Positions 7,069 through 12,574 of a DNA stretch of 12,574 nt are shown here, piece by piece (the first letter of the stretch is position 1; each line of letters opens with the position of its first letter). This DNA comes from JAJVID01 sp035275805 (GTDB taxonomy: Bacteria > Acidobacteriota > Blastocatellia > RBC074), in assembly GCA_035275805.1 (NCBI GenBank), contig DATEMG010000303.1, positions 1 through 12,574 on the forward strand, written 5' to 3'. Under the pieces are notes generated by a model that had not been told where the DNA came from, searched no databases, and saw only the letters and a list, made by a program, of their open reading frames with translations. The position numbers were made by a program, and so were the translations under genes.

Positions 7069-8409
7069 ATGAACGCATGGGGCCATAAAACGATCACTGC
7101 GGCGGCGCTCTGGTTATTAATGTTCGCCGCCAATACTGGCGCGAGGGCGGATGTCCTCAACATCAAGCTGGACGACCAGATCACGCCGGCGAGCGCGGAA
7201 GTCGTCGCGTCGGCCATCGCGCGCGCCGAGCGCGACAACGCTTCGGCCCTCATAATCACCATCAACACGCCTGGCGGATTGGAGACTTCGATGCGCGAGA
7301 TCGTCTCGCGCATCATCTTATCGCGCGCTCCTGTTATCGTCTACGTCGCTCCGAGCGGCGCGCACGCCGCCTCAGCCGGATTCGTCATACTAATTTCCGC
7401 CGACGTCGCGGCGATGGCGCCTGGCACTGCGACCGGCGCGGCTCATCCGGTTCTAATCGGCGGCGGGGAGATGAGCAAAACCATGGCTGAAAAGGTCGTC
7501 AACGACGCGGCGGCCTACGTCCGCAGCCTGGCCGAAAAGCGCAACCGCGACCCGCAGGCGGCCGAATCTACGATCCGTGAAAGCCGCTCGTTTACCGAAC
7601 GCGAAGCGCTGGATAAACACCTAATTGATCTCGTCGCGCGCGACGAGTGGGATTTGCTCGCGCAACTGAACGGGCGCGCCGTGACGCGCTTCGACGGCAG
7701 CCGGAAGGTTCTGCAAACAGCTAATGAAAAACTGACGCCCATCATTCCGACCTTCAGGCAGCGCCTGCTGATGTGGCTGGCCGACCCGCGCATCGCCTTC
7801 GTGCTTTTCGCCATCGGCATGCTCTGCGTCTATTTCGAGTTTCAACATCCGGGCATTATCGCGCCCGGCGTGGTAGGCGCGCTGGCGATGGTGCTGGCGC
7901 TCTACGGCTTTCACATGTTGCCGATCAACGTGACCGGCGCGCTGCTGATCGTCGTCGCGCTGGGGCTCTTCGTGCTGGAGGCGAAAGTTCAGGGCTTCGG
8001 CCTATTGGGGTTGGGCGGCGTCGTGGCGGCGGTGATCGGGTCGCTCATTCTGATCGACGTTCCGAACCCCGAGATGAGACTGCCGCTCGGCCTTGTGCTT
8101 GCGGTGGTCATCCCGTTCGCGCTGATTCTGATAGTCATGGTCAGGCTGGCGCTGCGCGCTCGCCACACCAGAGTCGCCACGGGATTGGCCGGGATGATCG
8201 GATTGAAAGGACGGGCCGAGACTGCGATCGAACCCGAAGGCCGCGTCTTCGTGCGCGGCGAACTGTGGCGGGCGCGCTCGCAAACGAAGATAGCGGCGGG
8301 CGAGAACGTACGCGTCGTCGGCGTGGAGGGGCTGATGCTTTACGTTGACCTGGCGGAGAGAGACACAGGGATTGCGCCTAAACAAGCCTCCGCAATTGAT
8401 GAGCGATAA
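7069..8409 (+). CDS. NfeD-type membrane serine protease (ClpP-class, stomatin-associated)
   Basis: A 446-residue protein with a signal or anchor helix (about 8-27), a ClpP-like protease domain (about 29-225), four or five membrane helices (about 241-362) and a C-terminal OB-fold NfeD domain (about 372-428). The protease carries INTPGG (65-70) and APSGAHAASAG (94-104). S102 is the predicted nucleophile and K142 in EKVVNDAAAY the predicted general base, matching the Ser-Lys dyad of the archaeal homologue PH1510. These proteases act on the outer face of the membrane and are reported to cleave the C-terminus of stomatin-type partners, which fits the slipin gene directly downstream. Length matches full NfeD rather than the short NfeD1b form. 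The ATG at 7069 has no strong ribosome site but places the signal helix correctly. Confidence 0.88.
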   Translation: MNAWGHKTITAAALWLLMFAANTGARADVLNIKLDDQITPASAEVVASAIARAERDNASALIITINTPGGLETSMREIVSRIILSRAPVIVYVAPSGAHAASAGFVILISADVAAMAPGTATGAAHPVLIGGGEMSKTMAEKVVNDAAAYVRSLAEKRNRDPQAAESTIRESRSFTEREALDKHLIDLVARDEWDLLAQLNGRAVTRFDGSRKVLQTANEKLTPIIPTFRQRLLMWLADPRIAFVLFAIGMLCVYFEFQHPGIIAPGVVGALAMVLALYGFHMLPINVTGALLIVVALGLFVLEAKVQGFGLLGLGGVVAAVIGSLILIDVPNPEMRLPLGLVLAVVIPFALILIVMVRLALRARHTRVATGLAGMIGLKGRAETAIEPEGRVFVRGELWRARSQTKIAAGENVRVVGVEGLMLYVDLAERDTGIAPKQASAIDER

Positions 8410-8416
8410 ATAGCTC

Positions 8417-8543
8417 TCAAGAAAGTGTTCTTAGCCACGAATGGACACGAATGAGCACGAATGAAAGAAGCCGTGAGAATCGCCGATCAACCGCAGACTC
8501 GTGTTCATTCGTGTCCATTCGTGGCTAAAACTCTTTTTCTTGA
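8417..8543. repeat. Palindrome with 10-nt units between nfeD and slipin (family A)
   Basis: Core arms 8431-8458 and 8501-8528 are inverted at 27 of 28 positions (the exception is a G-U pair in RNA), with a 42-nt loop. The symmetry extends with gaps to TCAAGAAA (8417-8424) against 8536-8543. The left arm contains three contiguous 10-nt units beginning CACGAATG (8436-8445, 8446-8455, 8456-8465); the right arm has two (8504-8513, 8514-8523). The element ends 11 nt before the ribosome site of the slipin gene (AAGGAG, 8555-8560). In the nfeD-slipin transcript it would form a long hairpin, possibly a processing, stability or attenuation site; that role is inference. Confidence 0.88.
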
Positions 8544-8567
8544 ATTCTACAGAAAAGGAGAATAGTC

Positions 8568-9374
8568 ATGTTGGATTTCTTGCCGCTCCCCGTCATAACG
8601 ATCGTAATCCTCCTGCTTTACATCTTCAGCGTGATCAACGTCATTCCCGAATACGAGCGCGGCGTGATTTTTCGTCTGGGGCGCCTGCTGCCGGAAGCCA
8701 AAGGGCCGGGGCTGATCCTGGTCTTTCGCCCGATCGACCGCCTGGTTCGCGTCGATTTGCGAACGGTGGCGATGGACGTGCCGCCGCAGGACGTGATCAC
8801 GCGCGACAACGTCACGGTCTCGGTCAACGCCGTGGTCTACTTCCGCGTGCTGGAGCCGCGCCTCGCCATAAACGAAGTCAAGGATTATCTATACGCCACT
8901 TCGCAATTGGCCCAGACTACTCTGCGCTCCGTGCTGGGCGAGGCCGAATTGGACGAGTTGCTGTCGGCGCGTGAGAAGTTGAACGTGCGGCTGCAGGAGA
9001 TACTCGACCGCCACACAGACCAGTGGGGCATCAAGGTCTCGCTGGTCGAAATCAAAGCTGTCGATCTGCCGCAGGAGATGCGGCGCGCAATGTCGCGCCA
9101 GGCCGAGGCCGAACGCGAGAAGCGCGCCAAGATCATCCACGCCGAAGGCGAATATCAGGCCGCCGAGAAGTTGGTCCATGCGGCGAACACCATCGCGGCC
9201 GAACCCGTCGCCCTCCAATTGCGCTACCTGCAAACGCTGACCGAAATCGGCGTGGAGAGAAACACGACCGTCGTCTTCCCGGTCCCCATCGATCTGCTAC
9301 AAGGATTCTTCAAGCGGGAGGGAAGGTCTGACGCCGTCGCGTCGAAGGGGCGAGAGCCGGTAGGAGCCGTGTAA
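8568..9374 (+). CDS. Slipin (stomatin/prohibitin SPFH family)
   Basis: A 268-residue protein with an N-terminal membrane helix (about 8-25), an SPFH/Band 7 domain (about 27-185) and a charged coiled-coil region (about 168-215). The order matches bacterial slipins: INVIPEYERGVIFRLGRL (23-40), GPGL (47-50), RVDLRTVAMDVPPQDVITRD (61-80), NAVVYFRV (87-94) and EREKRAKIIHAEGE (182-195). It should oligomerise into a membrane-associated scaffold that organises a microdomain and partners with the upstream NfeD protease. The C-terminal tail ends in a hydrophobic stretch (PVPIDLLQGFF, 238-248), where the archaeal partner is cut by its protease. The start is firm: AAGGAG at 8555-8560, 7 nt before ATG. 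It is probably cotranscribed with nfeD through the 158-nt spacer. Confidence 0.92.
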   Translation: MLDFLPLPVITIVILLLYIFSVINVIPEYERGVIFRLGRLLPEAKGPGLILVFRPIDRLVRVDLRTVAMDVPPQDVITRDNVTVSVNAVVYFRVLEPRLAINEVKDYLYATSQLAQTTLRSVLGEAELDELLSAREKLNVRLQEILDRHTDQWGIKVSLVEIKAVDLPQEMRRAMSRQAEAEREKRAKIIHAEGEYQAAEKLVHAANTIAAEPVALQLRYLQTLTEIGVERNTTVVFPVPIDLLQGFFKREGRSDAVASKGREPVGAV

Positions 9375-9408
9375 GCGCGCAGGCAAAAATTCTGAGGCGT
9401 AATCTCTT

Positions 9409-9532
9409 GCCATTGTTCATTGTTCATTTGATATTTGTCATTGCCAGAAAATCGCCGGATGCTCATTGGGCATTAACTGACGCTCTCCGGCAATGACAAA
9501 TATCAAATGACAAATGAACAATGAACAATGGC
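9409..9532. repeat. Palindrome with 7-nt units (family B)
   Basis: The left arm 9409-9445 (37 nt) and right arm 9489-9532 (44 nt) are perfectly inverted except that the right arm holds one extra 7-nt unit. Read on the + strand, the right arm is CAAATAT (9497-9503), CAAATGA (9504-9510), CAAATGA (9511-9517), ACAATGA (9518-9524) and ACAATGG (9525-9531). The left arm lacks one CAAATGA. The 43-nt loop is 9446-9488. It fills the spacer between the convergent slipin and helix-hairpin-helix genes, where either transcript would end in a long hairpin; a terminator function is plausible but there is no U-tract. Confidence 0.9.
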
Positions 9533-9553
9533 GCTTCCCGCAAATCTTTCACC

Positions 9554-10021
9554 TCACTTATTCAATAGCTCCCTCAATGACGCGCGGATGCGGTCTTGCG
9601 TCTTTTCGCCGAGGCGCGGGACGCTCGAAAGTCCTCCGCCTTCGACGAACTTCGCGAAATCGTCGAGATTATTGATCTGGAATCGATGGTAGAGAAGCTG
9701 CAATGTCTTCAAACCGACTCCTTCGACCTTGAGCAGGTCGAGCGTCGTTTCAGGAATCTTCGCCTTGACGTCCTCGTAGGCTTTGAACGTGCCGGTTTCT
9801 AGCAGTTCGACAACCTTCTTGCTGATGGCTTCGCCGACGCCGGGCAACTCTCGCAAACGCGCGACGCCGCCTTCCGAGACCATATCGGCGAGCGGCGTCG
9901 TTGTGTCTTCGATGGTCTCGGCAGCCGCGCGGTAGGCGCGGATCTTGAACGGGTTGTCTTCGCCGAGTTCCATCAAATCGGCGAGGCGGCGGAAGACGTC
10001 GGCGATCTCCTGATTGGTCAT
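9554..10021 (-). CDS. Helix-hairpin-helix protein resembling the PolX N-terminal region
   Basis: A 155-residue protein matching only the front of bacterial family X DNA polymerase (PolX): the 8-kDa lyase-like domain (about 1-80, with NPFKIRAYRAAAETI at 23-37) and three hairpin motifs, LPGVGEAISKKV (59-70), VEGVGLKTLQLL (99-110) and VPRLGEKTQDRI (134-145). The nucleotidyltransferase palm and the PHP nuclease domain of full PolX (about 570 residues) are absent, and the gene ends cleanly in TGA at 9554. K69 aligns with Lys72 of DNA polymerase beta, the Schiff-base residue of its dRP lyase, so DNA-gap binding or lyase activity is possible. The start is ATG 10021, whose ATGA overlaps the stop of the Yip1 gene, implying coupled translation; the frame upstream of it only shadows the Yip1 gene. 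It could be a degraded polymerase or a stand-alone DNA-binding module. Confidence 0.78.
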   Translation of the reverse strand: MTNQEIADVFRRLADLMELGEDNPFKIRAYRAAAETIEDTTTPLADMVSEGGVARLRELPGVGEAISKKVVELLETGTFKAYEDVKAKIPETTLDLLKVEGVGLKTLQLLYHRFQINNLDDFAKFVEGGGLSSVPRLGEKTQDRIRASLRELLNK

Positions 10022-10797
10022 CCCCCAAATATAGCCCCAAATGAGGCGAAAATCAGCGCAATCACTGACGCCACTAAACCAGCGTAGACAATAGCCGAAG
10101 ATGTTTTCAGTTTTCGTGAGACAGCCGCGCAGCCAATCGCGATCAAAACTACCTTCCAAATGTAGAACACATCCACAAAGCTGAGTAAAACTGTTACGAA
10201 CCTCGGCAAGCCCCCGACCCCGAGCGCAGCAAGCAATGCGGCAAGATTCGATCCGATGGGGTTGTCCCAATCGAATTCGTCAAGAGGTTTAATGAAGAGC
10301 AGAATCGCGAAAATCGCTGTTGTGGCGATTGCGATGGCGAGCAATGTGTAGGTCGTGACTGATACCAGAGGCATGTATTTATTCTCTATGCCCATCATCA
10401 TGCTCACCAATTTGGCAAGACCCGCAAATGCGAACACCATTACGATAGCCGAAACTGCGGCGCCAATCGGAATTACGTACTTCATGAAGGGCGCGAATTT
10501 GCTCATTGCCACCCGCTGCTGCTCGGCCTGCTCTTCGTTGATCCGCCCCGACGCAATTTGCCGTTGGATTCGGTCTTCATTGATCTTGTCCATAGGCATG
10601 CGGCTGGTGATAGCAGTGGCGCTAATTACGGTGAACAGCACGAAGACTATTATCGGCACAAGCGCGCGGGGCGCTGGCGCCATTCCCGCAAAGGTTTCGC
10701 CAGGGGAGAAATAAACGCCGATCAGGCGGGAAAAGAAATTCTGTGGAGCGGCTTCCGCGCCCGCGGGTTTTTCGCCGTAGCTCAGTTCAGGATTCAT
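10018..10797 (-). CDS. Yip1 domain membrane protein
   Basis: A 259-residue integral membrane protein. A soluble N-terminus contains NFFSRLIGVYFSPGETFAGM (20-39), the segment typical just before the membrane part of bacterial YIP1-domain proteins. About five helices follow (46-64, 107-131, 147-169, 203-224, 235-257), with a charged loop at 66-100 (DKINEDRIQRQIASGRINEE, 70-89). The function of bacterial Yip1 proteins is not known. The start is strongly supported by the ribosome site at 10801-10808. The stop overlaps the start of the helix-hairpin-helix gene by 4 nt, so both are made from one transcript. The promoter should lie in 10798-10991, which is dominated by an inverted repeat. Confidence 0.8.
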   Translation of the reverse strand: MNPELSYGEKPAGAEAAPQNFFSRLIGVYFSPGETFAGMAPAPRALVPIIVFVLFTVISATAITSRMPMDKINEDRIQRQIASGRINEEQAEQQRVAMSKFAPFMKYVIPIGAAVSAIVMVFAFAGLAKLVSMMMGIENKYMPLVSVTTYTLLAIAIATTAIFAILLFIKPLDEFDWDNPIGSNLAALLAALGVGGLPRFVTVLLSFVDVFYIWKVVLIAIGCAAVSRKLKTSSAIVYAGLVASVIALIFASFGAIFGG

Positions 10798-10800
10798 AAG

Positions 10801-10808
10801 ACCTCCTT
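10801..10808 (-). promoter_or_regulatory. Near-perfect Shine-Dalgarno sequence for the Yip1 gene
   Basis: On the reverse strand AAGGAGGT lies 3 nt before the ATG at 10797. It is the strongest ribosome site in the window and fixes the start of the Yip1 and helix-hairpin-helix cistron pair. Confidence 0.75.
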
Positions 10809-10830
10809 GAAAGGGTTGGAAGTTTGGACG

Positions 10831-10908
10831 TTAGATCGGATTGCAAATCAATATACGGCGTACTGATCCAGCGAAGCTTCCCGTATATGCAATCGCAAAC
10901 TGATCTAA
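10831..10908. repeat. Inverted repeat upstream of the Yip1 gene (family E)
   Basis: Arms 10831-10858 and 10881-10908 (28 nt each, 22-nt loop) are inverted at 22 of 28 positions. Pairing is perfect at both ends, TTAGATC with GATCTAA outside and ATATACGG with CCGTATAT inside; only the middle has diverged. The left arm is matched at 23 of 26 positions by the reverse complement of window positions 1-26, so this is a dispersed family. Next to it, 10915-10930 holds ACTGACTACTGAT, an iterated word that may be debris of another element. It occupies the presumed promoter region of the Yip1 gene and the 3' side of the opp genes. No convincing -35/-10 pair or U-tract terminator could be picked out in 10798-10991. 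Confidence 0.7.
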
Positions 10909-10991
10909 TAACAAGCAACTGACTACTGATATCCGAGTTTCGATCCGCGCCTCCCTTCGGCGGCGAGGCGAAGGAACGTCTGTGAGTGTTT

Positions 10992-11972
10992 TTAAAGGCG
11001 CGGAGATTGTACAACCTGTGGGTGAAGAAAACACGACACAAAATGGCCCGGCGAAACTTCCACGAGTTCCGGCTCTTCGGCGCCGCACCTGTCTCCCGCG
11101 TGCGGGCAGCGAGTATGAAAGCGGCACCCGGATGGCGGCGCGATAGGGTTGGGCACGTCGCCTCCCAATCTTTGCGCCGCCCTCCGCTTTGCCTCCGGGT
11201 CGGGGATCGGAATCGCCCGGAGCAGCGCCTGCGTGTATGGATGCAGAGGGTTCGCGTATATCTCATGCGCCGGCGCGAGTTCGACGAGTTTGCCCAGGTA
11301 CATCACGCCGACGCGCGTCGAAATGTGTTTGACTACAGCCAGCCCGTGCGAGATGAACAGGTAGGTTAGCCCGAACCGCTCCTGTAAATCCTGCATCAGG
11401 TTGACCACCTGAGCCTGCACCGAGACGTCGAGCGCAGAGACCGGCTCGTCGGCCACGATGAAGTCCGGGTTCAGCGCCAGGGCGCGCGCAATGCCTATGC
11501 GCTGGCGCTGGCCGCCGCTGAACTGATGCGGGTAGCGGCTGGCGTAATCGGGATCGAGGCCTACCACTCGGAGCAGTTCGGCGACGCGGTCTTTTCGCTC
11601 CCGCCGGTCGCCGACGCGGTGAATTTCGAGCGGTTCGGAGATGATCGAGCCGACTTTCATTCGCGGATTGAGCGATGAATACGGGTCTTGAAAGATTATC
11701 TGCATGCGGCGTCGGAGCGACCGCATCTCGCCCCGGTCCAGATTTAACAAACCACGCCCGTCAAAACGGATTTCGCCCGAGGTTGGTTCGATCAAACGCA
11801 GGATGCAGCGGCCCACCGTTGTTTTGCCGCAGCCCGATTCGCCGACCAATCCCAGGGTCTCGCCTCGATTGATCGTGAACGAAACGCCATCGACGGCGCG
11901 AACGACTTGCTTGTGAGAGACTGGAAAATGTTTCTTGAGGTCTATGATTTCAACCAATGGCTGATTCGTCAT
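10992..11972 (-). CDS. oppF: Oligopeptide/dipeptide ABC transporter ATP-binding protein (OppF/DppF-like)
   Basis: A 326-residue ABC ATPase with Walker A GESGCGKT (44-51), Q-loop Q95, signature FSGGQ (151-155), Walker B FIVADEP (171-177), D-loop SALD (179-182) and H-loop His209. The C-terminal oligopeptide/dipeptide extension begins at about LHPYTQALL (243-251) and carries four cysteines, C283, C289, C296 and C314. Together with the OppD-like partner it would hydrolyse ATP in the cytoplasm to drive a peptide (or nickel or glutathione type) importer; the substrate cannot be read from the ATPases. The residue after the H-loop His is Gly210, where Asp is usual (SHD). The start is ATG 11972, whose ATGA overlaps the oppD stop; the frame further upstream lacks similarity. 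Length is normal for OppF. Confidence 0.9.
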   Translation of the reverse strand: MTNQPLVEIIDLKKHFPVSHKQVVRAVDGVSFTINRGETLGLVGESGCGKTTVGRCILRLIEPTSGEIRFDGRGLLNLDRGEMRSLRRRMQIIFQDPYSSLNPRMKVGSIISEPLEIHRVGDRRERKDRVAELLRVVGLDPDYASRYPHQFSGGQRQRIGIARALALNPDFIVADEPVSALDVSVQAQVVNLMQDLQERFGLTYLFISHGLAVVKHISTRVGVMYLGKLVELAPAHEIYANPLHPYTQALLRAIPIPDPEAKRRAAQRLGGDVPNPIAPPSGCRFHTRCPHAGDRCGAEEPELVEVSPGHFVSCFLHPQVVQSPRL

Positions 11973-12574
11973 TTCGATTTGCTTTGATATATCTCGTGAA
12001 CTCGAATACAGCGCGACGAATGGCCCGCGCCCATATCGATCAGGGGTATTTCGCCTTCCCGGCACTTGTCACGAACGTGTTCGCATCGCGGCGCGAACCG
12101 GCACCCCGGCGGCAGGTTCAACGGGTTCGGCACGACGCCCTCGATCGTGCGCAGCCGCCGTTTCTTTTCGGCAGTCGATTCGTCGACGCGCGGAACGGCG
12201 CGCAACAGCCCTTCGGTGTAAGGATGACGCGGGCGGTTGAACAATTCGCGCGCCGAGGCCTCTTCGACGATCTTGCCCGCGTACATCACCGCGACCCGGT
12301 CGGAAGTCTCCGCGACCACTCCGAGGTCATGGGTGATCAACAGCAAAGCCAGATTACGTTTCTCGCGCAACTCGGTCAGCAGCTCCAGAATCTGCGCCTG
12401 GATCGTCACGTCGAGCGCCGTAGTGGGCTCGTCCGCGATCAGGAGCTTCGGGTCGCAAGCCAGCGCCATGGCGATCATCACGCGCTGTCGCATCCCGCCA
12501 GACATTTCGTGCGGGTAGCTTCCGGCGCGGGCGTCCGGCGCGGGTATAGCCACGTCGCGCATCCCTTCGACGGC
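11969..12574 (-). CDS. oppD: Oligopeptide/dipeptide ABC transporter ATP-binding protein (OppD/DppD-like), 5' end missing
   Basis: The C-terminal 201 residues of an ABC ATPase whose first part, including Walker A and Q-loop, lies beyond the window; the frame is open through position 12574. Visible are the signature MSGGMRQR, Walker B LLIADEP, D-loop TALD and H-loop ITHDLGVVAE, followed by the oligopeptide C-terminal domain (RPRHPYTEGLL, then PPGCRFAPRC) with four cysteines in the same arrangement as OppF. The SGGMRQR form of the signature and the ITHD H-loop are typical of OppD/DppD rather than OppF. It precedes oppF with a 4-nt ATGA overlap, the usual D-F order, so permease genes are expected upstream. 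No truncation or frameshift is seen in the visible part. Confidence 0.9.
   Translation of the reverse strand, partial: AVEGMRDVAIPAPDARAGSYPHEMSGGMRQRVMIAMALACDPKLLIADEPTTALDVTIQAQILELLTELREKRNLALLLITHDLGVVAETSDRVAVMYAGKIVEEASARELFNRPRHPYTEGLLRAVPRVDESTAEKKRRLRTIEGVVPNPLNLPPGCRFAPRCEHVRDKCREGEIPLIDMGAGHSSRCIRVHEIYQSKSK

Noticed and set aside
294..9532. CRISPR array or group of direct repeats with spacers
   Set aside because: The repeats are inverted pairs with different sequence at each locus, lack regular spacers, and no cas gene is present.
10940..10980. GC-rich stem (CGCCTC with GAGGCG) as an intrinsic terminator after oppF
   Set aside because: Only 6 bp can pair around an 11-nt loop and no T-run follows on the reverse strand.
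11973..12065. N-terminal extension of OppF from an upstream in-frame ATG
   Set aside because: It lies wholly inside the oppD coding sequence in another frame, and ATG 11972 with the ATGA overlap gives a standard OppF N-terminus.

Overview
The window (GC-rich, single copy-looking genes, no RNA genes, no phage or IS genes) looks like a piece of a soil-type bacterial chromosome. Gene content (GT-C membrane protein, DUF488 protein, APC permease, FdhF/YdeP-type oxidoreductase, NfeD plus slipin, a PolX-like helix-hairpin-helix protein, a Yip1 protein and Opp-type ABC ATPases) and the repeat-filled spacers would fit Acidobacteriota such as Blastocatellia. That assignment is inference from general resemblance, not a database result.

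Layout. 1-601: no convincing gene; repeat debris (1-26, 29-55, 294-340) and a possible 45-residue reading frame (481-618). 602-2269 (+): GT-C/TMTC-like membrane glycosyltransferase. 2270-2433: spacer between convergent genes with a 9-nt-unit palindrome. 2434-4451 (-): DUF488 protein downstream of an APC amino acid permease. 4452-4780: a 329-nt spacer with a two-part inverted repeat and a 33-residue possible small gene. 4781-7015 (-): 744-residue molybdopterin oxidoreductase with a formate-dehydrogenase-like active site. 7069-9374 (+): nfeD-type membrane serine protease and slipin, separated by a palindrome of 10-nt units. 9375-9553: palindrome built of 7-nt units between convergent genes. 9554-10797 (-): Yip1 protein and a PolX N-terminal-like protein, stop and start overlapping by 4 nt. 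10798-10991: another inverted repeat, related to the first 26 nt of the window. 10992-12574 (-): OppF-like ATPase, with the OppD-like ATPase upstream overlapping by 4 nt and running off the window.

How genes work together. NfeD and slipin are a known membrane protease/SPFH scaffold pair. OppD and OppF would power one dipeptide/oligopeptide importer whose permease and binding protein genes should lie beyond position 12574. Yip1 and the helix-hairpin-helix protein are translationally coupled but have no obvious shared function.

Most notable. Every long spacer carries a different inverted repeat, and several have arms assembled from contiguous 7-, 9- or 10-nt units. In one case the arms differ by exactly one unit. 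This looks like one architectural class of intergenic element with many unrelated sequences, and is the best candidate for something under-described. The next most interesting are the stand-alone PolX-like lyase/HhH module with a conserved lyase-position lysine, and the DUF488 protein ending in a sliding-clamp-like QPSLF motif.
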